From: Deinococcus sp. Leaf326
GTDB lineage: Bacteria > Deinococcota > Deinococci > Deinococcales > Deinococcaceae
Reading direction: 5' to 3'
Assembly: GCF_001424185.1 (NCBI RefSeq)
Contig: NZ_LMOM01000036.1
Span: 9,085 to 32,145, forward strand
DNA length: 23,061 nucleotides
Below the pieces are notes generated by a model, which did not search any database, had not been told where the DNA came from, and saw only the letters and a list, made by a program, of their open reading frames with translations. Both the position numbers and the translations under genes were made by a program. Each line of letters starts with the position of its first letter. The first letter of the stretch is position 1. Below are positions 1-7,552 of this stretch, in pieces.

Positions 1-618
1 CTTGCCACGGACGGTCAGATCCCGACCCTGCACGTCGGACGGACGCACCGCAAGCGCTTCACTCACCCGGAGACCGGAGTGCGCGCAGAGGAGAAGCAAC
101 GCAGCGAGCTTCGGGGTGCAGTGGGGCAAGACGCGCTCGATCTCTTCGAGGTAGGGAGGATTCTTGACGATGCCGGGCGTCGGGTCGGCAGGTGCGGAAG
201 TATCGGTGAACGGATCGAGCTGGGTGACGCCGGCCCACCTCAGGGCACGGTAGAGCGCTCGTGCTCCAGCGAAGTACTGGGCGACCGAGGCAGGCGAAAG
301 GTGACCGACCCCGCCACGCCCCGGCGAGGTCTGGAGGTGAGCGAGGTAACGGCCGCCATCCCGGTGCCCCGGACGGAGGAGTTGCATTCCACTCCTCTGA
401 GCCCAGGGGACGAAGGTGCGCACGGCAAGTTGGTAAGCGGCGACCGTCTTGGGACTGGTGCGAGCGCCCTTCTTGCTCCCGGCATGGAGGTAGGCGGTGA
501 GGACTTGGGTGAGTGCCTGGGTGTCGTAAGTGGCTGCGGCTTCCGTGGCGCGGACCCGTAACGCTTGGTCGGTGAGATCCGACCAGGCTAACGCGGTAGT
601 AGGGCGGACGAGGGTCAT
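1..618 (-). CDS. Tyrosine recombinase / phage-type integrase, N-terminal part (runs off window)
   Basis: The frame is open from the ATG at 618 to the window edge, giving 206 codons without a stop; an in-frame TAG at 640-642 fixes the upstream limit. Residues about 25-150 are helical and resemble the SAM-like core-binding domain (for example [20 protein letters not shown]). Near the edge, [19 protein letters not shown] matches box I of XerC/XerD-type recombinases, with the first catalytic Arg in GLRVSE. The His-x-x-Arg and Tyr nucleophile parts lie outside the window. Such enzymes resolve dimers or move elements by cutting DNA through a 3'-phosphotyrosine link. No SD sequence or near -10 box is seen before the ATG. 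On a plasmid this could be a dimer resolvase or belong to an integrative element; the sequence here does not decide. Confidence 0.85.
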   Translation of the reverse strand, partial: MTLVRPTTALAWSDLTDQALRVRATEAAATYDTQALTQVLTAYLHAGSKKGARTSPKTVAAYQLAVRTFVPWAQRSGMQLLRPGHRDGGRYLAHLQTSPGRGGVGHLSPASVAQYFAGARALYRALRWAGVTQLDPFTDTSAPADPTPGIVKNPPYLEEIERVLPHCTPKLAALLLLCAHSGLRVSEALAVRPSDVQGRDLTVRGK

Positions 619-680
619 GGGGGGAGGAAGACCCCCAGCCTATGTGTAGGGCCAATCTTTTACAGGCCCCACTATGAGAC

Positions 681-842
681 ATGTGCCTGACCCCTGACCC
701 GACCCTCCCCCCACGCACCGGCGTCCGGCTCGTGCGGTGCGTCTATGTCCCCTGGGGCCTTTTAGGGGCCATCGGCCTGTTGATCTTCGCTTGGACTTAC
801 TTCGACCCGGTCCCGGCTTTCCTATCGCTAACTGTTCTGTGA
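681..842 (+). CDS. Possible small single-pass membrane protein, 53 aa
   Basis: An ATG-to-TGA frame of 53 codons lies between the divergent recombinase and histidine kinase genes. After a basic N-terminal part (RTGVRLVRCVYV) comes a hydrophobic stretch, WGLLGAIGLLIFAW, long enough to cross a membrane, then a second partly hydrophobic tail. No SD and no well-placed -10 box are visible, and it lies in the region that should hold the kinase promoter. It may be a chance frame. No function can be assigned. Confidence 0.3.
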   Translation: MCLTPDPTLPPRTGVRLVRCVYVPWGLLGAIGLLIFAWTYFDPVPAFLSLTVL

Positions 843-875
843 ACTGAAAAAGGCGCGACAGGCTCACCCCAACAG

Positions 876-881
876 TATGTT
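876..881 (+). promoter_or_regulatory. -10 box (TATGTT) of leaderless histidine kinase promoter
   Basis: TATGTT is followed by 7 nt and the ATG at 889. The same TANNNT-to-start spacing recurs at many genes here. It places transcription start at or next to the ATG and argues against the upstream ATG at 877, which lies inside this box. Confidence 0.5.
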
Positions 882-888
882 TGGCGTT

Positions 889-3720
889 ATGTCCGTCTCC
901 CACACCTCCTCGCCTTCCTTGAGTGAGCGACTGCAAGAAGTCACTGAAGCTCTCGCAGCCGTTCACACTCCTGAGGCGGTGTTTCGTGTGGTCCTAGCTC
1001 CTGCACTCGATGCCCTGGGTGCCCTTGCTGGAGCCATCTTGCTCGTCAACTCGGCTGGTGACCGACTGGACCTGGCTGCGGCCCAAGGGAACACGCAGGG
1101 CCAGCCGTCTCTCTGGCAGGAGGGCGTCCTAGACGATATCCTGCCGGCCAGCGATGCCCTACGGCGGCACCAATCCCTCTTCTTTGAACATCCGGGTGAC
1201 CTCGTGCAGGCCTATCCAGACCTTGAAGCTCGCACCGGTGGAGTGGCGGCTGTCGCCACGGCCGTCCTCCCGATGTTTCTCGACGAGCAGCCGCTGGGAG
1301 CCTTGATCCTCGATTTCAAGGAACCGCACCAGTTCACGCCAAAAGAAATTCGCTTCCTGCGCACCCTCGCCGCTCAGAGTGCCACCGCTCTCGGCCGTAC
1401 TCAGCTCCTGGCTGACCTACAACGCCAGGTCAAGGAACGTACACAGCATCTTCAGGCCAATGTCCACGCGAGCGATGCGTTCATTGCTTTTACAGAAGCA
1501 ATTGGAACAGAAACAGATTTCTTGCAACTCGCTCGTCAAGCCATGACCTTGTTGCGTGGCCGCTTTCCCGGTATAAGCACCGCTTATTACACCCCCGACG
1601 GCGATCTCTGGAAGGCGCAACTCTGGAGTGAAGACATGGCCCCCTCCTTGGTGCAGGGCATCACGGCCGGTCTGCCAGGGAGTACGCCGCTCATTCGTCA
1701 GGCACTTGAGACGCGAACATTGGTCTGTATAGGTGCCTGGAATTCCGCACAGCAGGAGATTGCCCATTCCGAGTCTTATGGAGCAGGGGCTGCCTATCCG
1801 TTACTGATCGACGGGGACATCCAGTCGCTCCTGCTGATTGGCCTGAAAGATGCCCAGAAGTGGACTGAGCCGGATCAAGCGCTGGTCCGTGCGGTCGGAA
1901 GGAGCTTGAATCTAGCCCTAGAGCGAGCGGCTCAGGTGGAGCGTCAAGCCCGTCAGAGTGCAGAACTCGATGCCCGCAACCGTGCTCTGGAGAACTTCGC
2001 AGAGCTGACCCGCGATCTGAGCCTGGAAACGGATCCCTACATCCTGATCCAACTGGCGCAGACAGTCGCTCTCACTCTCCTCCCTGAAGGCTACGCGCTC
2101 TACTTTGAACCGCAGGGGGATCGGTGGGTCCTCCGGGGCCAGACGGGGGACTTACGGAGTGAAGGCTTACAAGCCGCTGCGGATAGGGGACTCCCCTACC
2201 ATGAAGCGAAGAATCTCCTCATTCCCTACGAGAGTCGTCAGCCGTACTACCAGGATCAATACGCAAAGGACACTGATAACCTCGATGGCCTGGTGGCTCA
2301 TCTGGGAGCGTCAGCCACGTTACCGGTCCTGGTCAATGGGCAAGTGCGTGGGGTGTTCGCCGTCGTGCTCTTCGGAAAAGTGCGCTATTGGTCGCGTCCG
2401 GATCAGGCCGTCCTGGAATCGGTGGTCTACAGTTTGGGCCTGGCAGTGGAGCGGGCGATCACGGCTGCCCAATTGCAAACTCGGACGGATGAGGCCGAAC
2501 GTCGTGTCCAGGCGCTTGAGGCCTTCGCCGTGCTCACTGCTGGACTGAATGTCGAACAGGATCCCTTCTCGCTGATTCTGCAAGCCCAGGAAGTCGTCCT
2601 GGGCCTTCTCCCCTCAGGACGTGCTGGGTACTGGGAACTGGAGGCGGGCCTCTGGTTCCAGCGAGTCAGTGCCGGGGGCCCGCTGCCCTCAGCTCTGCAG
2701 GCGTTCATTGACGCGGGCCTCCCCGTAGGACGAACCACCAGCCTCGATCACGCTTGGCGCACGGGTGAGCCGATCTATTATGACCGCTACCCCACGGGCC
2801 AGGACGTTGCCCCAGCGCTGGAACAACCGGCTCAGTCCACAGCCCTTCTCCCCGTATGGGAGGGCGACCAGATTCGAGGGGTCATGGATTTCACGACGTA
2901 TACCCCCTACGTCTGGCAGGCTGCGGACCGCGCGATGCTGACCAGTGTAATTCAGAGCCTGAAGCTGGCTTTGGAACGTGCTCGGGGCATTCAGGTCCTG
3001 GCTGAACGCACCGCGCAACTGGAACAGAGTCATAACGACCTGTCCGTCGCGAATCAGGAACTCGAGGCTTTCGGGTACAGCGCTTCGCACGACCTCCGGA
3101 CACCGGTACGTCACGTCAAGGGCTTTGTCACGATGGCTCTGCGGGCTTTGGAACAAAACGACATCACCAAAGCTGTTCGTCATCTGGGGATCGTCGCAGA
3201 GGCGGCGGACCGGATGAATGCGATGATCGATGCGCTGCTGGCCCTCTCGCAAGCGGGGCGCGCAGAGTTGAACGTGCGACCTGTCGCGCTCTCGATGCTG
3301 GTGCACCAGGCACAACAGGACGTGCGGCTGGAGTTTCCGCAACAACTCGTGGAATGGCAGGTGGAGGACCTCCCGACCGTCGTGGCCGATCCGGTCTTGC
3401 TGCAGGAGGTCGTGACCAACCTGATCAGCAACGCGGTGAAATACCACCATAAGGAGCAGCTCCCTCGAATCCGGATCTGGACCGAGCAGGGCGAGCAGGA
3501 AACTGCGCTGTTCGTGCAAGACAATGGCGTGGGGTTCGACCCTCACTATGCGGACAAGCTCTTTGGCGCGTTTCAGCGGCTCCACACCCAGCAGGAGTTC
3601 ATTGGGACTGGGATTGGGCTGGCAACGGTGCGGCGGATCGTGACCCGGCATGGCGGCCGCGTGTGGGCAGAAGGCCGACTCGGCGAAGGGGCCACCTTCG
3701 GATTCTCGCTCCCCAGATAA
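889..3720 (+). CDS. Multi-GAF domain sensor histidine kinase
   Basis: The product is 943 aa, soluble, with no signal peptide or membrane segment. It reads as four GAF-like domains (about residues 10-185, 195-350, 365-540 and 545-705), then a HisKA dimerisation domain and a HATPase_c domain. The H-box is SASHDLRTPVRH with phospho-acceptor His734. The N-box is NLISNAVKYHH with Asn848, G1 is DNGVGFD from Asp878, and G2 is GTGIGLA at about 906-912. The third and fourth GAF domains are recognisably alike (LENFAELT / LEAFAVLT; LVNGQVRGVF / WEGDQIRGVM), so they probably arose by duplication. The H-box and HATPase resemble those of phytochrome-like kinases, but no chromophore-binding N-terminal Cys-containing PAS is visible, so the ligand or signal is unknown. 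The start at 889 is chosen because a -10 box lies 7 nt upstream. No intact response regulator gene follows. It should autophosphorylate and pass phosphate to a regulator encoded elsewhere. Confidence 0.9.
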   Translation: MSVSHTSSPSLSERLQEVTEALAAVHTPEAVFRVVLAPALDALGALAGAILLVNSAGDRLDLAAAQGNTQGQPSLWQEGVLDDILPASDALRRHQSLFFEHPGDLVQAYPDLEARTGGVAAVATAVLPMFLDEQPLGALILDFKEPHQFTPKEIRFLRTLAAQSATALGRTQLLADLQRQVKERTQHLQANVHASDAFIAFTEAIGTETDFLQLARQAMTLLRGRFPGISTAYYTPDGDLWKAQLWSEDMAPSLVQGITAGLPGSTPLIRQALETRTLVCIGAWNSAQQEIAHSESYGAGAAYPLLIDGDIQSLLLIGLKDAQKWTEPDQALVRAVGRSLNLALERAAQVERQARQSAELDARNRALENFAELTRDLSLETDPYILIQLAQTVALTLLPEGYALYFEPQGDRWVLRGQTGDLRSEGLQAAADRGLPYHEAKNLLIPYESRQPYYQDQYAKDTDNLDGLVAHLGASATLPVLVNGQVRGVFAVVLFGKVRYWSRPDQAVLESVVYSLGLAVERAITAAQLQTRTDEAERRVQALEAFAVLTAGLNVEQDPFSLILQAQEVVLGLLPSGRAGYWELEAGLWFQRVSAGGPLPSALQAFIDAGLPVGRTTSLDHAWRTGEPIYYDRYPTGQDVAPALEQPAQSTALLPVWEGDQIRGVMDFTTYTPYVWQAADRAMLTSVIQSLKLALERARGIQVLAERTAQLEQSHNDLSVANQELEAFGYSASHDLRTPVRHVKGFVTMALRALEQNDITKAVRHLGIVAEAADRMNAMIDALLALSQAGRAELNVRPVALSMLVHQAQQDVRLEFPQQLVEWQVEDLPTVVADPVLLQEVVTNLISNAVKYHHKEQLPRIRIWTEQGEQETALFVQDNGVGFDPHYADKLFGAFQRLHTQQEFIGTGIGLATVRRIVTRHGGRVWAEGRLGEGATFGFSLPR

Positions 3721-3970
3721 ACAGGGGAGGTCGACGCATACCAGGGGGCAATGGGCTTGGTATTCTTCGTCTGAAGGCGGAAGTTACGAACGTAGCGACT
3801 AGGGTTGGCAGTACCTGCGCGTGTCCTTGCCGTGGAATAGATGTCTCTTCTTCCGGTCATTGACCGAAACCTACGCGTAGTTAGCCGAGGCACAGGCTGG
3901 ATGGGTGTTGAAGCAAACGCCGGTAAGCCTGAAGAAGTCACCGGCGGACAGTGAGTGTTCTAAAGATCAG
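3721..3970. other. Intergenic stretch without a convincing gene
   Basis: All six frames are short or are shadows of the kinase 3' end. No terminator hairpin with a T-run follows the kinase stop. I see no repeat or RNA gene. Together with the stub that follows, it looks like degraded sequence. Confidence 0.5.
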
Positions 3971-4030
3971 GTGGGGATACTACTCGTGGACATGGACGCA
4001 CCAGCGGTGCTCTCCAATAGAAGGAAGCTC
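3971..4030 (+). pseudogene. Possible N-terminal stub of a response regulator receiver domain
   Basis: Starting at a GTG, the frame reads VGILLVDMDAPAVLSNRRKL. This resembles the first strand, acidic pocket and helix 1 of small receiver proteins of the Rcp1 type (ILLVEDNPAD.LLTR.AL), which normally sit directly after phytochrome-like kinases. The phosphorylation Asp and the rest of the fold are absent: the frame soon becomes unrelated and runs into the 3' end of the convergent gene at 4029. The match is about 20 residues, so this is a context-driven guess. Confidence 0.25.
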
Positions 4031-4379
4031 AGCTCTCCTCGCCTGCGATCCAGGCCGCAAGTTCTCTCGCCGCTTCTCGTTCCAGAGTCCAGTTGACCTG
4101 CGGTGGGGTCTCTCCCGGTTGAGAAGCGGTGACGGTCAAAACGCCCCGCGTACTACTGACGGCAGACTGCCAGGGCTTGACCATCACGCTGCCCTCGCCA
4201 CCTGCCGCAGCCACACGAATCAGCGTTTCGAACTGAAGACTGTAGGCCGGCGACAGATCAAACAAGAAGACCTGCCCTCCTGCGGCACGACCCGTGAGAC
4301 GGTAGGTCGCGCTGTACTGAGTGATATCGAGCACGGCCCCGGCCGGAGTAGAGGCCGTCAAGGTGAGGGTCTGAGACAT
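4029..4379 (-). CDS. Hypothetical protein, 116 aa (paralogue of the broken gene at 20020-20367)
   Basis: The family was not recognised. The protein is acidic and beta-rich in appearance, with ATYRLTG, a VFLFDLSPAY block and a C-terminal WTLEREAARELAAW helix. It aligns over its full length with the conceptual product of 20020-20367 (TLT..., ATYRLTG, FDLSP.Y, SS..GV.TV, WTL...A..L.AW), so the two are paralogues. A TACCCT box ends 6 nt before the ATG, and there is no SD, so the mRNA is probably leaderless. It is transcribed away from the permease remnant. Conservation between two copies shows it is a real gene; function is unknown. Confidence 0.75.
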   Translation of the reverse strand: MSQTLTLTASTPAGAVLDITQYSATYRLTGRAAGGQVFLFDLSPAYSLQFETLIRVAAAGGEGSVMVKPWQSAVSSTRGVLTVTASQPGETPPQVNWTLEREAARELAAWIAGEES

Positions 4380-4385
4380 GGCCTC

Positions 4386-4391
4386 AGGGTA
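4386..4391 (-). promoter_or_regulatory. -10 box (TACCCT) of the 4029-4379 gene
   Basis: TACCCT on the minus strand is separated by 6 nt from the ATG at 4379. The identical hexamer and spacing precede its paralogue at 20367 and several other small genes. Confidence 0.5.
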
Positions 4392-4406
4392 GGACGCCGC
4401 GCGTGA

Positions 4407-4526
4407 GAGGACACTGCCCAGACACCTTGTCGTCCGTCCTCTTTCCCAAAGCGAAGCGGGGCCGTAGACCTCTCGCCTGCAGACATAGACTCCAGCCTGA
4501 GCTATCGCGCGCTGGAGGCCTCATGA
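4407..4526 (+). pseudogene. Possible 3' remnant of a gene coupled to the permease
   Basis: A frame open from 4407 ends in ...SLSYRALEAS and a TGA (4524-4526) that overlaps the permease ATG (4523) as ATGA, the arrangement of translationally coupled genes. ABC-2 permeases normally follow their ATPase, so this may be the tail of a lost partner. The fragment is only about 39 codons with no diagnostic motif, so its identity is open. Confidence 0.2.
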
Positions 4527-5315
4527 CTTCCGCTTCCCACCTGACTGTCCTCATCACGACGCGGGCGTGGTGGCAGCAGGGCCGGAGTGTGGCCGGGCTG
4601 GCCCTGCTGAGTGGCATCTTGCTGGGTGCCGGAACACTCCTCGTACAGTCCGGCGTGAACGGGCTCCCTGAGGATCTCCCCGCCAGTGTTATGACATTGG
4701 CAAGGGTCGTCAGTCAGGGGCAGGTGCTGGAAGTTAATACCTTCATGGTCGCCGTGAGTCCGGTGCTCCTCTCACTTTTGTGTACTCTGCTGGCCATGAT
4801 GATCACGCCTAGCATCGTGAGTGAGGACATCAGAGGAGGCATTCTGGAAGCTCTCCTGACAACCCCGCTCGGCAAAGCAAGGATCTTCCGCGCCTACTTG
4901 GGAGCGGCAGTCCTGTTGACCCTGCTGTGCTGGGGCCTGTGCGGCGCGGCACTGAGCGGCACCTGGGCCCTGATCAGCCAGATCTTTGCGCTGCACGTCC
5001 AGATCTCTTCCCCGCTTCTCTGGATGCTGGCAGCCTTGCCTCTGAGCATGACCTTCTGGTCGGCTGCCGTCTGCCGTCATGCTGAGTGCGTCCCTTCTTT
5101 ACTCGGCCAGCTTGGACATGAGCGCCGGAGTCAATGGGGGCCCGGCCCAGCTGCTCGCCCTGGCACCCAGCATCCTCCTGTTTCCGGCGGTGGTGATGGC
5201 CAGTCAGTCTTTCTGGCCGCTGCTGATGGGCGGCCTGGTGCTTTCCACATTGACCGCATTCTCGCTGCTGATCTTGACGGCCAGATGCTTTAGGACGACG
5301 GCGATTCTGGAGTGA
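4523..5315 (+). pseudogene. ABC-2 type transporter permease, single-base frameshift
   Basis: The conceptual product is about 263 aa with roughly six membrane spans. The signature of the ABC-2 family is clear: a periplasmic loop, then IVSEDIRGGILEALLTTPLG before the third span. The first frame breaks after SMTFWSAAV; the next frame resumes as AVMLSASLLYSASL and runs to ILTARCFRTTAILE at the TGA of 5313-5315. At the break the sequence reads GCCGTC-T-GCCGTC (5066-5078), so one extra T at 5072 explains the shift. The start ATG has GGAGG 4 nt upstream. No ATP-binding subunit lies beside it. Unless the extra base is a sequencing error or the frame is corrected, the last two spans are lost and the protein is inactive. 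Confidence 0.75.
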
Positions 5316-5378
5316 GCCAGGAAAGCGCGCCCCGCCTCCTGCACCCGTGGACAGCGCCAACTAAGGGGAGGGAGAGCG

Positions 5379-6719
5379 CTAGGTCTCCTCCTTCCACGTT
5401 AGGACCGTCCGGATTGCGTCTTCATCCGTGCCTAGCCCGGCGAGCTGGGCAGCTGTCACGTGGCCCTGTAGGTATAGCTCCGCTGCCTGATCCTTGACCG
5501 CGTCCGGAAGAGTCACTTTCCTGAGAAGAAAGCGGGCGGTGTGGAGACTGCGTTCCAGCAACGTCTCGGCAACCTCCGGCTCGACGGGCACCGCTACAGT
5601 AGACGAGCGCGTCACCGGAGTCGGCAGGGAGTCGATTACCTGATACTTCTGGGGATCACGCAGGATGTCGACCAGCAAGCCACTGGCACTTTTGGCTTTG
5701 TACCCTGCTGCGAGCAGTTCATCGAAGCGGCGCACTGCTCGCTGGACGGCATCAAGGCCGTATTCTGCGGCATATTTCAGAGCTGCGCCCTGTGTGATGC
5801 GGCGGCTGGTGAGCGCAGCGACCGCCTCCGGGCGGGCAGGAGGACGCAGACTCTGCGCGAACACATACTGTATCTGCTGGGCTTTACCCCGACCCAAATA
5901 GTGCACGTCCTGTAGGAAACCGCAGTCAATCAGTTGCCGGTGCGGCGCCTCGAGTGCTCGCCGGATCGTGTCTGGCCGGCCGTTGATGCCCAGGCGAGTC
6001 GCCCAAGGCAAAAGAGCCGTCTGGAAGATCGTCTGAACGGGCCGGTCGACAGGATGCTTCTCGTCTTCCAGTCGGCGGTACAGGGTCCGGGTCAACGGCT
6101 GCGTAAGTTCACGCAGAACGTTCAGGTCCACCGGCCGGACGTACCCGAGACGGATGCTGCGGGCCATGTCCGGATCCAGTGTCACTTGAAAGAGAGCCTC
6201 GGCACTCAACGCCACTGCCTCAAAGGCCAGAGGGTTCTTGCGGCGGTCAATGACCCGCCAGGTCTGTACGAGGCTGGTACTCAGGGACTGGAACCGCTCT
6301 TCTGTACGGTCATACCAGCTGTCCTGAATGGTGTATGTGCTATTGCGTAGACGCGTCAGGCTGGGGACGATCGCAGCGTACCCGTGCCCACCGATGGGTA
6401 GGGCCGCGTAGGACAGCAATTGATGAGCCGTCACCTGAACGGTGTTGTTCTCCGGACAATTTGCCGCGATGTAGGCGTTGGTCAGTCCAAACAGGATGTC
6501 GTTGTCGATCCCGTGTGGGACGACGTCATCAGCGCTGGCAACACACCGGACGTGAATGGTGACACCCAGATGATCGGCAGACGACCAAGAGCGTTCCCAC
6601 GAGGTCATCGTGTCCGGCACACGGGCCGCAGCGAGCACTAGAGACAGGCGGTTGAGATTACGTTCCTCACTGCCACTGGTCAACTCCAACGTGCTCGTTT
6701 TCTTGGCCTTGCGGGACAC
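5379..6719 (-). CDS. repA: Plasmid replication initiator protein (RepA-like)
   Basis: The product is 446 aa, starting at a GTG with TAGAAT 5 nt upstream. The sequence is typical of iteron-plasmid initiators in Deinococcus and relatives: a basic N-terminus (MSRKAKKTSTLELTSG), then NRLSLVLAAARVP and DDVVPHGIDNDILFGL, and two regions likely to fold as winged helices (LTQPLTRTLYRRLEDEK; RPDTIRRALEAPHRQLIDCGF). It is transcribed away from the iterons that begin about 165 bp upstream of its start, the standard rep-ori layout. It should bind the iterons, open the AT-rich stretch and recruit the host replisome. Binding near its own promoter would allow autorepression, but no iteron overlaps the -10 box. 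Family assignment rests on residue patterns plus context. Confidence 0.8.
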   Translation of the reverse strand: MSRKAKKTSTLELTSGSEERNLNRLSLVLAAARVPDTMTSWERSWSSADHLGVTIHVRCVASADDVVPHGIDNDILFGLTNAYIAANCPENNTVQVTAHQLLSYAALPIGGHGYAAIVPSLTRLRNSTYTIQDSWYDRTEERFQSLSTSLVQTWRVIDRRKNPLAFEAVALSAEALFQVTLDPDMARSIRLGYVRPVDLNVLRELTQPLTRTLYRRLEDEKHPVDRPVQTIFQTALLPWATRLGINGRPDTIRRALEAPHRQLIDCGFLQDVHYLGRGKAQQIQYVFAQSLRPPARPEAVAALTSRRITQGAALKYAAEYGLDAVQRAVRRFDELLAAGYKAKSASGLLVDILRDPQKYQVIDSLPTPVTRSSTVAVPVEPEVAETLLERSLHTARFLLRKVTLPDAVKDQAAELYLQGHVTAAQLAGLGTDEDAIRTVLTWKEET

Positions 6720-6724
6720 AGCGC

Positions 6725-6730
6725 ATTCTA
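6725..6730 (-). promoter_or_regulatory. -10 box (TAGAAT) of rep
   Basis: TAGAAT is 5 nt before the GTG start at 6719, fitting a leaderless transcript and supporting GTG as the real start. Confidence 0.5.
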
Positions 6731-6764
6731 AGCCATCAGTGAGGAGCTAGGGAGACGATCGGAG

Positions 6765-6894
6765 GGGACTGTTTTCTTGAGTGTTGTTCAAAACCTTTCA
6801 AGCCCTCACTGATAAAAGATTTGACTAAAAACATTGATGTCATCATCAAGGGATCAGAGAAAACACCGTCGTGCTGCTGAATTTCAGAGAAAAC
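6765..6894. other. AT-rich stretch of the origin, likely DNA unwinding region
   Basis: This is the lowest-GC part of the window and lies between rep and the first iteron. It contains TTTTCTTGAGTGTTG, GATAAAAGATTTGAC and AAAAACATTGATG, plus an 11-bp direct repeat TCAGAGAAAAC at 6854-6864 and 6884-6894, exactly 30 bp apart. No perfect DnaA box (TTATCCACA) was found. The role as melting region is inferred from position. Confidence 0.55.
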
Positions 6895-7203
6895 TCCACA
6901 AGTCCGCAAGTAGAATTCCACAAGTCCGCAACTGAAAATGCACTCAATTCCACAAGTCCGCAACTGAAAATGCACTCAATTCCACAAGTCCGCAACTAAG
7001 GTCGGTCTTAACCCCACAAGTCCGCAACTAGAATCCCACGAGTCCGCAACCCGGTATCCCACCGAAATTCCACGAATCTACAAGTCTCTAGTAGGCCAAC
7101 TCCACAAGTCCGCAATGCCTTGATGATGTTCAGTTCCACAAGTCCGCAAGTGGAATTCCACCAATCCGCAAATATCCGAAGGACAAACTCCACAAGTCCG
7201 CAA
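6895..7203 (+). repeat. Iteron array: eleven direct copies of TCCACAAGTCCGCAA
   Basis: Copies begin at 6895, 6917, 6949, 6981, 7013 (first base C), 7035 (C, one further change), 7069 (four changes), 7101, 7135, 7157 (two changes) and 7189. The start-to-start distances are 22, 32, 32, 32, 22, 34, 32, 34, 22 and 32 bp, close to two or three helical turns, so the sites face the same side of the helix. Two copies share a longer unit including ACTGAAAATGCACTCAAT. These are the expected binding sites of the initiator at 5379-6719 and set copy number. Confidence 0.9.
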
Positions 7204-7296
7204 GTCGATCCTCCTGACAAGGAGTTCCTCAGGAGGTATCGCATATTCATCACCTGTATGTGTGGGATGGAAGGTGCAAAGGAATGGCCGCTTTGT

Positions 7297-7311
7297 TTGC
7301 GGACTTGTGGA
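7297..7311 (-). repeat. Single inverted iteron
   Basis: TTGCGGACTTGTGGA is the exact reverse complement of the iteron core, 93 bp beyond the last direct copy. Isolated inverted copies often serve as operator or handcuffing sites in iteron plasmids; here it lies between the origin and the nuclease-helicase gene. Confidence 0.85.
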
Positions 7312-7517
7312 GTTCAGCCCAGCATCCGGACACTCCGATAGTCACCTGTGACCACAAGACGTTCATCAGCTGAGAGAAGACACGTCCGTCTTGAACTCCC
7401 CTCCGGCGGCTCCCATTCCATCTGCGGGTTCCTGCGCATTCTCGGTGCCATATGGATGTCCAATCTCCTGCGCCATACCACTACAGTAGAGCTTTGACGT
7501 TCCTGCTGATTTGCAGG

Positions 7518-7545
7518 TTGCTGGGGGAGCGCTATACGCTACCCT
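7518..7545 (+). promoter_or_regulatory. Promoter of the nuclease-helicase gene (TTGCTG ... TACCCT)
   Basis: TTGCTG (7518-7523) and TACCCT (7540-7545) are 16 bp apart, and the GTG at 7553 follows 7 nt after the -10 box. This sets the start at 7553 instead of the TTG at 7511, which is upstream of the -10 box. Confidence 0.5.
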
Positions 7546-7552
7546 CATAGAC

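Larger units (their letters stand above)
6765..7311. other. Iteron-type replication origin (oriV)
   Basis: This region joins an AT-rich stretch, a phased iteron array and an inverted iteron, directly upstream of a divergently placed rep gene. It has no protein-coding gene: small frames here are repeats read through. The direction and exact start of replication cannot be read from the sequence. Confidence 0.8.

Noticed and set aside
59..718. Long minus-strand frame of 219 codons
   Set aside because: It is Arg/Pro/Ser-rich shadow text antisense to nothing and out of frame with the recombinase, which occupies the same strand at 1-618.
884..893. GTTATGTCCG as a half of the Deinococcus radiation/desiccation response motif
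   Set aside because: The second half of the palindrome is absent and the spacing does not fit; I saw no full 17-bp motif in the window.
2689..3651. Long minus-strand frame of 320 codons opposite the histidine kinase
   Set aside because: Its sequence is the mirror of the kinase HisKA/HATPase region, with no motif or promoter of its own.
4403..4522. Longer N-terminus for the permease starting at 4403
   Set aside because: The added 40 residues are Arg/Pro-rich and unlike a permease; the ATG at 4523 has a good SD.
6895..7203. Repeats look superficially like a CRISPR array
   Set aside because: Units are only 15 bp, spacings alternate 22/32-34 bp, parts of the spacers repeat, and a rep gene is adjacent; these are iterons.
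6740..7340. DnaA boxes in the origin
   Set aside because: No TTATCCACA or one-mismatch copy stood out apart from chance fragments; a computed scan would be needed.
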